A stretch of 34,546 bases of DNA from assembly GCA_937988885.1 (NCBI GenBank), contig CALKHR010000118.1, positions 1 through 34,546 of the forward strand, read 5' to 3'. The notes beneath the pieces are model-generated. The model searched no databases. It was not told the origin of the DNA and saw only the letters and a list, made by a program, of their open reading frames with translations. The translations under genes were made by a program, and so were the position numbers. How positions within the stretch are numbered: position 1 is the stretch's first letter; every line of letters starts with the position of its first letter. Positions 8,615 through 15,446 of this stretch are shown in pieces. Origin of the DNA: an uncultured Roseiflexaceae bacterium. GTDB taxonomy: Bacteria; Chloroflexota; Chloroflexia; Chloroflexales; Roseiflexaceae.

Positions 8615-9403
8615 TTAACAGGCGGTGAAATGGGTGAGCCAGAAGCGCTCAAGCACTCGGAAGCCCAAGCGTTTATAGGCCTCAAGGGCAGGGGTGTTCT
8701 CGGCCACCACCATCAAAAACACACGGGGAGTCAACGTAAACGCAGCACGAGTCAGCGCAGCCGTACACGCCGAGGCATACCCGCGCCGCCGGAAGTCGGG
8801 GTGACACGCCACATGCCCAATCTCGATCGCATCGGCAGTCGCGAAGTGCGTAGCAGCCATCGCCACCAACTGATCCCCAACAAAACAGCCGAACGCCGGC
8901 CCAAGATCCAGCGCGCTCGGGTCCCACACCGTCAACTGCGCCGCCTCCGCCAAAGCATTCATCGCCGGAATATCATCCTTGCTCAAACGGCGCACCGCAT
9001 GCTGATTGGGCTGCACAAGCGTCTCCGGCTCCACCACCATCTGATACTCAATAGTGGTCGAGATCACCTGCACCATCGACGCGAGCTGATAGTACTGCGT
9101 CTCCGGCAACAGCGCCATCGTCGGGCCAGTGCGCAGCGCCTCGTGGTCATCCAACAGCGACTGCACCAACTGCTTAGCGGTCGATTCGTTATCAGCCGTA
9201 AAAATAATATTCGGCACCGGCAGATCGAGGTACGTCGAAGCAATGCCCACAATGCGCGAATCGATCCGAGCGATGCGCACATCGCAGCGGGAGCGCAACT
9301 GCGACACGTTCGAAAGCAGCAAAGCGTTGCGGTAGGGCATCAAACGCACGTAGGCAACAGAGGCGGCCTGCCACTCCGGGGTCAGAGGTTCAATCTGAAG
9401 CAT
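8615..9403 (-). CDS. GNAT-family N-acetyltransferase
   Basis: A 262-residue protein whose C-terminal half (about 140-262) is a GNAT fold. Motif A is visible as the strand HVACHPDF followed by RRRGYA, the pyrophosphate-binding loop for acetyl-CoA. Motif B follows as VFLMVVAENTPALEAYKRLGFRV. The N-terminal half looks like a diverged second GNAT-like or accessory domain. AGAGG lies six bases before the ATG, which supports the start. It is cytosolic and its substrate is unknown. It lies between the permease and the HEAT-like protein on the same strand; the 144-bp gap upstream holds a hairpin, so it may have its own promoter. Confidence 0.85.
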   Translation of the reverse strand: MLQIEPLTPEWQAASVAYVRLMPYRNALLLSNVSQLRSRCDVRIARIDSRIVGIASTYLDLPVPNIIFTADNESTAKQLVQSLLDDHEALRTGPTMALLPETQYYQLASMVQVISTTIEYQMVVEPETLVQPNQHAVRRLSKDDIPAMNALAEAAQLTVWDPSALDLGPAFGCFVGDQLVAMAATHFATADAIEIGHVACHPDFRRRGYASACTAALTRAAFTLTPRVFLMVVAENTPALEAYKRLGFRVLERFWLTHFTAC

Positions 9404-9515
9404 AACAAGCCTCTATGCGCATCTCAGCGCGTGGAATACGCCGACGATGCGAGCACAAATGCGGATGTGACACCGAGCAACCGAGGCGGGCGCCCGGTGC
9501 CACCTCAACGAGGAA

Positions 9516-9540
9516 TGCGGGCAAGAGAGGAACGCCCGCA
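9516..9540 (-). terminator. Hairpin after the HEAT-like gene
   Basis: A 7-bp GC-rich stem (TGCGGGC at 9516-9522, complement at 9534-9540) with an 11-base loop lies eight bases downstream of the stop at 9548. On the minus strand it is followed by TTCCTCGTTG, a weak T-rich tail. It is plausible as an intrinsic terminator or an mRNA 3' end. Confidence 0.4.
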
Positions 9541-9547
9541 CAAGAAC

Positions 9548-10270
9548 CTAAACGTAGCGCTCAAGCGGGTGCTGATCGTAGCGCTCCCAGAACGGATGCT
9601 TCACGCACGCCAGGCGACTCGTGGTGTCCTTGGTCAACAACAACTGGCGCGCCAAGCCCGGCTGGATCACATCGCGATCCACCTTGCCCTCCTTAAACAG
9701 CGCCATCACCTCCGAGTACGCCGAAGCCACACCCACCTGAGAGATCGTCAGAACCACGTAGCTCGTCATCAAGGTGCTCTCCTGGGTGTGCAAGCGCTGC
9801 AAGAGCACATCCGCCACCGCATCGAACGTCTCGGGATGCGCCACCGTCATATACGCCAGCGCCTTGTAGGCCAGTACCTTGCTCTCATCCTCGCGGGCCG
9901 GGTCATCGAGCACACCCACCAGCGTCTCGAACACCTGGGGCCCCAAGCGAGCGATCATCTGCGCAGCCTCATCCGACCACTGCGCCAGCAAATTCTCGCC
10001 CACCGTAGGCAAGCCAGCGGCAGGAGCATTCAACAACGGCTCAACGATCGCGCTGGAGTTCAACTCGCCGAGCAAGCGCAGCGCATGGAGCGGCGCAAAA
10101 TACTCGGGAGCCTCAGCATCGAACAGCTGCAAATCAGCAGCAATCTCGGTCAGCGGCGCCACCGCAGCAGGGCCAGCCTTCAGCACCTGCTTCACAAGCG
10201 CCTCAGTGGGCCGCGGACCGATCCGCCCGAGTTGCTTGTACTGCCCACTAGCCGCCAAATCGAGAACCAT
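9548..10270 (-). CDS. HEAT-like helical repeat protein, function unknown
   Basis: A 240-residue protein. The start is ATG 10270 because GAGGAGG sits five bases upstream; the open frame extends to 10387 without a ribosome site. The sequence is a series of helix pairs with spaced Ala, Leu and Pro residues (for example EALVKQVLKAGPAAVAPLTEI, APLHALRLLGEL and KVLAYKALAYM, each shown here only in part), which is the look of HEAT or Armadillo repeats. There is no signal peptide, membrane segment or catalytic motif. Such proteins usually serve as scaffolds or regulators. Its role cannot be read from context: it lies between RNase HII and a GNAT acetyltransferase. Confidence 0.7.
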   Translation of the reverse strand: MVLDLAASGQYKQLGRIGPRPTEALVKQVLKAGPAAVAPLTEIAADLQLFDAEAPEYFAPLHALRLLGELNSSAIVEPLLNAPAAGLPTVGENLLAQWSDEAAQMIARLGPQVFETLVGVLDDPAREDESKVLAYKALAYMTVAHPETFDAVADVLLQRLHTQESTLMTSYVVLTISQVGVASAYSEVMALFKEGKVDRDVIQPGLARQLLLTKDTTSRLACVKHPFWERYDQHPLERYV

Positions 10271-10510
10271 ACCATCCTCCTCACAAATATCGACCCTAGC
10301 GACGCGGCGAACCGCTCGCCAGCAAAAGAACAAACACGCAACCGCTGCCACCTTGCAGCTAGCAATTATTGGGGAAAAGAAGCGCAACCGCGATCTCAGC
10401 GCCCGTCGCTACGGGCAAACAACGTCGTGTTCAACGTGCGCGCGCTCGGACAGTTGTGGCGCTTCGCGCCAAAACGCGCGCGCTAGTTGCGTTCGCAGCA
10501 CACAACGCCA
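10271..10510. other. Intergenic gap with a short hairpin
   Basis: Between rnhB and the HEAT-like gene there are 240 bases without a supported gene. A perfect 6-bp stem with a 3-base loop (TGGCGC-TTC-GCGCCA, 10457-10471) lies downstream of rnhB and may mark its mRNA end. It has no T-tract. Long runs of alternating GC flank it. Confidence 0.4.
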
Positions 10511-11212
10511 TCAACGCACCACAACGCCATCAACGACCGCAGCGTCGTCTTCTTCGGCCTCGACACGCGCATCGTTCGGCCAAACCCCGTGCGTCAAGAA
10601 ATCGCTCAACGGACGGAACGTGCGCCGATGCTGCATCGACGGCCCATGCAAGCGCAGCGCCCGCGCGTGAACCGCCGTACCGTAGCCCTTGTGGGCCGCG
10701 AAGCCATACGCGGGCAGATACCGCGACAACATCACCATCAAACGGTCGCGGGCCACCTTTGCCACCACCGAGGCCGCCGCGATCGACAAACTGATCGAAT
10801 CACCCCGAATCAGCGAACGCTGTGGGTGGGGCCAATGTTCCAACCGCACCGCATCGATCAACAGCGCATTGGGCATTATCGGCAGGCGTAGCACCGCGAT
10901 CTGCATCGCCAAACGCGTCGCGTTCAGGATACCGTGCGTATCGATCACATGGGCGGGCACCGCCCCGATGCCCCATCCCACCGCCAGCGACAGCACCTGT
11001 TCGCACAACTCGGCCCGCTGCCGAGCCGTGAGCGCCTTAGAATCATCGACTCCAGCCAACAACTCGGGCTGTTCCAGCACCCGCTGCGGCAACACCACCG
11101 CCGCCGCCACCACCGGCCCGGCCCAACACCCGCGCCCGACCTCATCGACGCCAGCGATCACGCGTCGGCCAGCATTCCAAAGCTTCAGTTCCTCAACAAC
11201 AGTTGGCGACAT
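10511..11212 (-). CDS. rnhB: Ribonuclease HII
   Basis: A 233-residue enzyme that cuts the RNA strand of RNA-DNA hybrids and starts removal of single ribonucleotides from DNA. The four-residue metal site is intact: Asp23 and Glu24 in GVDEVGRG, Asp120 in LLIDAV and Asp156 in AKVARDRLM. The GxG substrate-recognition motif follows the first pair (GRGCWAGPV), and YGFAAHKGYGT is the conserved C-terminal motif. The ribosome site is weak. Its place two genes downstream of rplS fits the common bacterial linkage of rplS and rnhB. A methyltransferase gene sits between them here. Confidence 0.96.
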   Translation of the reverse strand: MSPTVVEELKLWNAGRRVIAGVDEVGRGCWAGPVVAAAVVLPQRVLEQPELLAGVDDSKALTARQRAELCEQVLSLAVGWGIGAVPAHVIDTHGILNATRLAMQIAVLRLPIMPNALLIDAVRLEHWPHPQRSLIRGDSISLSIAAASVVAKVARDRLMVMLSRYLPAYGFAAHKGYGTAVHARALRLHGPSMQHRRTFRPLSDFLTHGVWPNDARVEAEEDDAAVVDGVVVR

Positions 11213-11241
11213 AGTACCACGTTTCGAAAAGCAAGCCGCAC

Positions 11242-11913
11242 CTACGCAGGCTTATGTGCCAGAATCAGATGCACACGGCTCTCCGGCGCGCTCTCCCAGC
11301 GCTCCTCAATCGCGAACCCCACCTGCGCCAGCCGCTCGCCCACCACCGAGCGGGGCGGATCATCGGCGGCAGCGACGGGCGTGCTTAAGCCCGCCAGCCA
11401 ATACGCCAGCGCCACCGCACGCTCGTACAAGCCCACACGCTCGAACACGGCGGCCAGCACAATCACCACGCGGCCATCGGGGCGCAGCACACGCCACATA
11501 TCGGCGATCGTGGCGGGGTCCACAATATATTCCGACGGAAAAGTAGCAATGATCGTGTCGAAGGAAGCCGAGGGAAAAGGCAACGCCTGCGCTGTCGCCC
11601 GTACCAAGCGGAATGGCAACGCAGCACGCCGCAAACGCCGCCGCGTGAGCGCCAACATCTGCGCCGAACTATCGAGGCCGACCAACGGTAGCGAACCAGC
11701 AGCGAGCGTTTGATGCAACCCGCCAGTACCGCAGCCGAGCTCCAGCACACTGCCCCGTAAATACGGCAATGCCGCACGTCTCCACATAGCCCAATGGCCA
11801 CGCGAGACGGCGGCAGCAACACCGTCATACGTCCAGGCAAACTCGCGATAAAAGCGATCGAAAGCCCAACGAATCAGTCGTTCATACGCCATACGTCGTT
11901 TCGAGCCTCGCAC
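11242..11913 (-). CDS. Class I SAM-dependent methyltransferase
   Basis: A 223-residue protein with a methyltransferase-11-type Rossmann core. Motif I is VLELGCGTGG at about 57-66, followed by VGLDSSAQML (acidic residue binding the SAM ribose), ATAQALPFPSASFDTII (motif IV region) and WRVLRPDGRVVIVLAAV (post-motif). The N-terminal helix (YREFAWTYDGVAA) resembles small-molecule or lipid methyltransferases, and the substrate is unknown. I chose the GTG at 11913 because AGGG lies seven bases upstream; an ATG at 11892 is in frame but lacks a ribosome site. It ends 29 bases before rnhB and starts 57 bases after rplS, so it probably belongs to the rplS transcription unit. Confidence 0.87.
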   Translation of the reverse strand: MRGSKRRMAYERLIRWAFDRFYREFAWTYDGVAAAVSRGHWAMWRRAALPYLRGSVLELGCGTGGLHQTLAAGSLPLVGLDSSAQMLALTRRRLRRAALPFRLVRATAQALPFPSASFDTIIATFPSEYIVDPATIADMWRVLRPDGRVVIVLAAVFERVGLYERAVALAYWLAGLSTPVAAADDPPRSVVGERLAQVGFAIEERWESAPESRVHLILAHKPA

Positions 11914-11970
11914 TAAGCGCCCTGTGCCGAAGCACAGTATACCCTAAGATGCAACGCCCGAAACCGAAAA

Positions 11971-12321
11971 TTACCGGCGCTCCTTAATGCGAGCAGCCTT
12001 GCCGGTCAACCCGCGCAGGTAGTAGAGCTTGGCGCGGCGCACCTTACCCTGGCGAACGACTTTGATGCTCTCAATGCGGGGCGAGTGCAACAGGAAAGTG
12101 CGCTCGACACCGATGCCGTGCGAAGCGATTCGGCGAATGGTGAAGTTCTCGTTGATACCACTGCTGCGATGGCGGATGCAGACGCCCTCGAACTCCTGCA
12201 CGCGCTCGCGGTTACCCTCGACAACGCGGACACCCACGCGGACAGTATCGCCGACGCGGAAGCTGGGCAGGTCGCTCTTAAACTGGCGCTGCTCGATTTC
12301 ACGTAATAGTTGCTCGGACAT
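11971..12321 (-). CDS. rplS: 50S ribosomal protein L19
   Basis: A 116-residue protein of the normal length for L19, which sits at the 30S-50S interface. Family motifs are present: FRVGDTVRVGVRVVEGNRER, FEGVCI, RRIASHGIGVERTF and the C-terminal KVRRAKLYYLRGLTGKAARI. The start is ATG 12321, with AAGGAG at the correct distance. The frame is open further upstream (to 12393), but that part covers the leader hairpin and is not coding. A strong promoter and a structured leader precede it. It is the first gene of a unit with the methyltransferase and rnhB. Confidence 0.98.
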   Translation of the reverse strand: MSEQLLREIEQRQFKSDLPSFRVGDTVRVGVRVVEGNRERVQEFEGVCIRHRSSGINENFTIRRIASHGIGVERTFLLHSPRIESIKVVRQGKVRRAKLYYLRGLTGKAARIKERR

Positions 12322-12347
12322 GGCAGGCCGCTCCTTGCACAAAGAAG

Positions 12348-12380
12348 GGGGGGTCACCCAGCGCATGCCTGGCACCCCCC
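12348..12380 (-). promoter_or_regulatory. Structured rplS leader hairpin, candidate autoregulatory element
   Basis: In the rplS leader, GGGGGGT (complement of 12374-12380) pairs perfectly with ACCCCCC (complement of 12348-12354). An inner 4-bp CCAG/CTGG stem lies at 12358-12361 and 12369-12372, with an asymmetric internal loop between the two. The hairpin ends ten bases before the AGGAG ribosome site and is followed by CTTCTTTG. It could be an L19-binding or attenuation structure. Leaders for L19 are known in other phyla, but this one matches none that I can name. Confidence 0.5.
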
Positions 12381-12413
12381 GGACCAGATACATTTTACAC
12401 GCAAACTGCTGCG

Positions 12414-12442
12414 ATTATAGCATACAGTTGCTATCCAAGCAA
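12414..12442 (-). promoter_or_regulatory. Strong sigma-70-type promoter for rplS
   Basis: On the minus strand TTGCTT (12437-12442) is followed by a 17-bp spacer and TATAAT (12414-12419), preceded by TGC as an extended -10. The predicted start is near 12407, giving a leader of about 86 bases that carries the hairpin at 12348-12380. This is the best consensus promoter in the window. Confidence 0.75.
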
Positions 12443-12526
12443 ATAGGAATGTGCGTCGTTCTATCGGACTGGCCACACAGCGGGATTGTGCATCCCCAAC
12501 GCGCACCCATCGAGCTACAAGAAGCG

Positions 12527-13093
12527 CTACTGTGTCGCCGCAACTTCCACAACCTCGCAGATGTAGTGTAAAATCTGCAAGTGCGCCTCTTGGATGCGTG
12601 CGGTGTCGTTGCTGGCCACGATCAAAGACAAATCGGCGAGCTCGCGGGCTGCGCCACCATCCTTGCCCAGCAGCGCGATGCTCGTCGCACCAGCGGTCTT
12701 CGCAGCCCGCAGCGCCTCCACGATATTGCCGGAATTGCCGCTTGTGCTAAAGCAGAGCATGACATCGCCGGGGCGCGCTAGGCCAGCGATCTGCCGGGCG
12801 AACACCTGGTCGTAGCCAAAATCATTGGCGATGCACGTCAAAGCCGCCGAATCGGCGGTCAGCGCCACAGCAGGCAAGGCCCGCCGATTGCTACGGAAAC
12901 GCCCGATCAACTCCTCGGCGAGGTGCTGCGCATCGGTAGCGCTGCCGCCATTGCCGCAGGTAAGCAACATATGTCCGTTTAACACCGCATCGCGCACAGT
13001 CGCGGCGATCTGCTCGATCTGCTCGGCCTGTGCTGCAAGCGATTGAATAACCGCCACGCTCGTTGTAAGCTGTTCGCGGATTGAAAGAGCCAC
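12527..13093 (-). CDS. gmhA: SIS-domain phosphosugar isomerase, sedoheptulose-7-phosphate isomerase-like
   Basis: A 188-residue protein. The start is the GTG at 13093, behind GGAGG five bases upstream; the frame is open to 13156 without a ribosome site. It matches GmhA/DiaA in length and motifs: CGNGGSATDAQHLAEEL (phosphosugar loop and catalytic Asp/His region) near 50-66, AALTCIANDFGYD, the Ser-rich phosphate loop CFSTSGNSGN, and the C-terminal HLQILHYICE with its conserved His. GmhA converts sedoheptulose-7-phosphate to D-glycero-D-manno-heptose-7-phosphate. In bacteria without LPS this can feed S-layer or other glycans. No other heptose genes are adjacent, so a DiaA-like or other phosphosugar role remains possible. 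Confidence 0.88.
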   Translation of the reverse strand: MALSIREQLTTSVAVIQSLAAQAEQIEQIAATVRDAVLNGHMLLTCGNGGSATDAQHLAEELIGRFRSNRRALPAVALTADSAALTCIANDFGYDQVFARQIAGLARPGDVMLCFSTSGNSGNIVEALRAAKTAGATSIALLGKDGGAARELADLSLIVASNDTARIQEAHLQILHYICEVVEVAATQ

Positions 13094-13126
13094 AGAATCC
13101 TCCAAATGATATCGAAAGCCAACGCG

Positions 13127-13141
13127 GATTCTAGTAGAATC
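13127..13141. promoter_or_regulatory. Perfect 15-bp palindrome between divergent genes
   Basis: GATTCTA-G-TAGAATC is a perfect inverted repeat in the 100-bp gap between the gmhA-like gene (-) and the beta-repeat protein gene (+). It overlaps a possible plus-strand -10 (TAGAAT, 13135-13140, with TCGAAA 17 bp upstream at 13112-13117). It may be an operator. Confidence 0.35.
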
Positions 13142-13193
13142 ATAGGCAATGCGCAACTACGCCGCTTGTCGGCTGGCGAACGAAGGAGTTAGC

Positions 13194-13739
13194 ATGAAAC
13201 ACGATCCCGCATCGACAGCACCACAGGCGGCTCGGCGAGGGCTCCGGCCATTCGAGTTGATCCTGCTCGTCCTCCTTACCATCTCCCTGCTTGTGCACGC
13301 GCTCACCATCACCCAACTGCTACAGGTGCGTACGCTGTTGCGGGATCAGATCAGCCAACTGGCCGAGGGCGTGAGCAACGCCAAACAACAGACGCTCAGT
13401 TACAATCTGCCGATCAATGAGACCTTCCCCGTCGAACTCGACGTGCCCGTTCGTGAATCGATGAATATCCCCATCCAGACCGAGGTGCGCATCACCGAGA
13501 CGATCAACGTGCCGCTCGATACGGGCATCGCGGGCACCATCGTGGTGCCCATTCCTCTCGATGTGACCGTGCCCGTCAATACCACCGTGCCGTTCGAGTT
13601 GGATCAAACCGTCCATATCTCGACCACCGTGCCGATCCAGTTCGATGTGCCGATCAACATCGAGCTAAATACCCCGCCCTTTAGCGCATACCTCGATCAA
13701 CTGCGCGAAAGATTGCTTGCACTGCTGGAGCGGTTCTGA
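13194..13739 (+). CDS. Membrane-anchored beta-repeat (VP-repeat) protein of unknown function
   Basis: A 181-residue protein, starting at ATG 13194 with AAGGAG upstream. Residues 1-18 are basic and likely cytoplasmic. A single membrane helix spans about 19-41. A short helix or coiled-coil (42-66) follows. Residues 71-160 are an unusual stretch of alternating polar and branched hydrophobic residues in which the motif (V/I/F/L)-P-(I/V/L/F) occurs ten times (near 72, 79, 84, 92, 106, 119, 126, 132, 146 and 152). The pattern suggests a series of short beta strands with turns. The C-terminal 20 residues are a charged amphipathic helix. It should be anchored in the membrane with the repeat outside. 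I recognise no named family. It is divergent from the gmhA-like gene and shares its promoter region. Confidence 0.75.
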   Translation: MKHDPASTAPQAARRGLRPFELILLVLLTISLLVHALTITQLLQVRTLLRDQISQLAEGVSNAKQQTLSYNLPINETFPVELDVPVRESMNIPIQTEVRITETINVPLDTGIAGTIVVPIPLDVTVPVNTTVPFELDQTVHISTTVPIQFDVPINIELNTPPFSAYLDQLRERLLALLERF

Positions 13740-13741
13740 CA

Positions 13742-13789
13742 GGTGACTCGGTGACTTGGTGACTTGGTGACCCGATGACTCGGTGACTG
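13742..13789. repeat. Six copies of an 8-bp tandem repeat
   Basis: Six consecutive 8-bp units of the form GGTGACTT (variants GGTGACTC, GGTGACCC, GATGACTC and GGTGACTG) start two bases after the stop of the beta-repeat gene. The array is short and imperfect, and could arise by slippage. Confidence 0.8.
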
Positions 13790-13882
13790 AGCAAGCAACA
13801 CCCACCAACCCACCTATGAGACTTGGCAACTCATCACAACAACACACCACTGAAAAACGTCCGCATACTTGGGGTCGAGAGG

Positions 13883-14264
13883 CTAAGTGCATCGTTTTTT
13901 AAATCTTCCACAGTTCTCATTATCATTTCGAACGAGCCGACAGGCGACGCGAGAAATCTCGTTGATTCGCATTGCGGTGCACGTTGAGATCTCTCACATT
14001 CGTTCGAGATGACAGCGCTTTTCGTTGAACATAAAAATGTTAAATTTTTCCAAAACAGAGCACTAAGTGCATCGTTTTTTAAATCTTTCACTGTTCTCAT
14101 TGTCATTTCGAACGAGCCGCCAGGCGACGTGAGAAATCTCATTGCTCCGCATTGTAGTGCGCGTTGAGATCTCTCCCCATTCGCTTCGCTCAGGGCTTCG
14201 ACCGTTCGAGACGACAGCGCTTTTCGTTGGATCGGAAAGTGTGAAAAACTTCTAAAACCGTGCA
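13883..14264. repeat. Tandem duplication of a 180-bp unit carrying a dispersed inverted-repeat element
   Basis: CTAAGTGCATCGTTTTTTAA begins at 13883 and again at 14063, exactly 180 bp apart; a third partial boundary (CACTAAG) is at 14263. The second unit is longer, with about 22 extra bases near 14185. Each unit holds one copy of an element whose ends are complementary: left TCATTTCGAACGAG followed by GAGAAATCTC, right GAGATCTCTC followed by TTCGAGATGACAG (13921-14013 and 14101-14217), then TTTTCGTTG. The same element recurs at 20862-21275 and 23585-23885. A long minus-strand ORF across this region is a by-product of the repeat. Confidence 0.8.
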
Positions 14265-14285
14265 CTAAGCCCCGGTCGTGGGTTT

Positions 14286-14350
14286 CCAAAGGGGCCGCGT
14301 CGGCCCTTTGGGCCTGCGCAGCATCCCACGCTCCTGGGCCTAGCGCCCAG
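14286..14350. other. Two GC-rich hairpins upstream of the ABC exporter
   Basis: CCAAAGGG-G-CCG pairs with CGG-CCCTTTGG around a CGT loop (14286-14311), and CTGGGC pairs with GCCCAG (14334-14339, 14345-14350). Neither has a T-tract. They may be mRNA ends, a REP-like element or remnants. The rest of the gap up to 14459 shows no gene and no clear promoter. Confidence 0.4.
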
Positions 14351-14459
14351 CAAACTCATCACAAAACCCCATTATTTCCCCATTCACTGGCACGTCGATT
14401 GCCTTACGCTCCAAATTTATAACCACGAAACAGAAAATAGATGGTTAGAAAGAGAAATT

Positions 14460-15446
14460 ATGATTAACACAGGGCAAACTGCGGCCAGCAACATTATCGA
14501 AGCGCGCGATCTCACACGCAGCTTCAGCAGCGATACAGGCGTGTTCGATGTCTCGTTCGCCCTCCCGCAGGGCGCGATCCTCGGGCTGATCGGGCCGAGC
14601 GGCAGCGGCAAAACCACTACAGTGCGCCTGATGACAGGTCTGCTCTCGCCCGAGCGCGGCAGCGTGCGCGTCCTCGGCCAAGAGGCGATCACCTTCACCA
14701 CCCGCACCCGCGAGCGGATCGGCTATATGCCACAGGACTTTGTGCTCTACCCCAACCTCACCGTCTCGGAGAACCTGAACTTCGTCGCATCGCTCTACGG
14801 CATGGGCTACCTCAAGCGGCGCGAGCATTTGACTCGCGTGCTCGAACTGGTCGAGCTTCAGGATGCGCGGCGTCGCCTGGGCCACCAACTGTCGGGCGGC
14901 ATGCAGCGGCGGCTGGCGCTGGCCTGCGCGCTCGTACACAACCCTGTGCTGCTCTTCGCCGACGAACCGACCGCCGGCATCGACCCGGTGCTGCGCGGCG
15001 TGTTCTGGCAGTACTTCCGCGAACTGCGCGAGCAAGGCCACACCCTCGTAATCACCACGCAATACGTGGGCGAGGCGGCCTACTGCGACCTGGTAGGCGT
15101 GATGCGCAACGGGCGCCTGCTCCACCTCAACACGCCCGACGAGCTGCGGCGGATCGCGTTGGGAGGCGAGGTCATCAAACTCGTGCTGCCACCCACGCAG
15201 GTCATCGACGCGATGCAGATCCTGCAGCGCTTCCCCGCCGTGAACGATGTGCGCCGCTCGCGCAACGAGCCGGGCCTGCTGTATGTCTACACCGAGCAAG
15301 CCAGCACCACGCTGCCGCAACTGTTCACGCTGTTCGAGCAGCACCCCGATATCACCATCGAGCAGGCACAGGAGTACCAGCCGCCGTTCGACGACCTGTT
15401 TATTCGCCTGATGGAACGAGAAGACGCACAAGGAGCACAGGCATGA
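14460..15446 (+). CDS. ABC transporter ATP-binding subunit (ABC-2 exporter type)
   Basis: A 328-residue ATPase. Walker A is GPSGSGKTT at 45-53, the Q-loop lies in IGYMPQDF, the signature LSGGMQRRLALA follows, then Walker B LLFADEPTAGID, and the H-loop appears as a TTQYVGEA segment. In that last segment the usual His is replaced by Gln (Val-Ile-Thr-Thr-Gln), which is common in this exporter group. The C-terminal 100 residues form the extra domain typical of DrrA/CcmA-like exporters. The Shine-Dalgarno is weak (AAAGAG). It powers the permease encoded immediately downstream. Likely substrates are drugs, lipids or peptides, not determinable here. Confidence 0.93.
   Translation: MINTGQTAASNIIEARDLTRSFSSDTGVFDVSFALPQGAILGLIGPSGSGKTTTVRLMTGLLSPERGSVRVLGQEAITFTTRTRERIGYMPQDFVLYPNLTVSENLNFVASLYGMGYLKRREHLTRVLELVELQDARRRLGHQLSGGMQRRLALACALVHNPVLLFADEPTAGIDPVLRGVFWQYFRELREQGHTLVITTQYVGEAAYCDLVGVMRNGRLLHLNTPDELRRIALGGEVIKLVLPPTQVIDAMQILQRFPAVNDVRRSRNEPGLLYVYTEQASTTLPQLFTLFEQHPDITIEQAQEYQPPFDDLFIRLMEREDAQGAQA

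Noticed and set aside
8630..10486. A 618-codon plus-strand ORF, rich in Arg, His and Gln
   Set aside because: It lies antisense to the GNAT and HEAT-like genes and its composition is that of a reversed GC-rich coding strand. The minus-strand genes have motifs and ribosome sites.
12322..12393. N-terminal extension of L19 to 12393
   Set aside because: That stretch is the leader hairpin. AAGGAG precedes the ATG at 12321 and the resulting length fits the family.
13834..14289. A 151-codon minus-strand ORF with an internal repeat
   Set aside because: It simply reads through the tandem 180-bp DNA repeat. The peptide repetition mirrors the DNA and there is no start signal.
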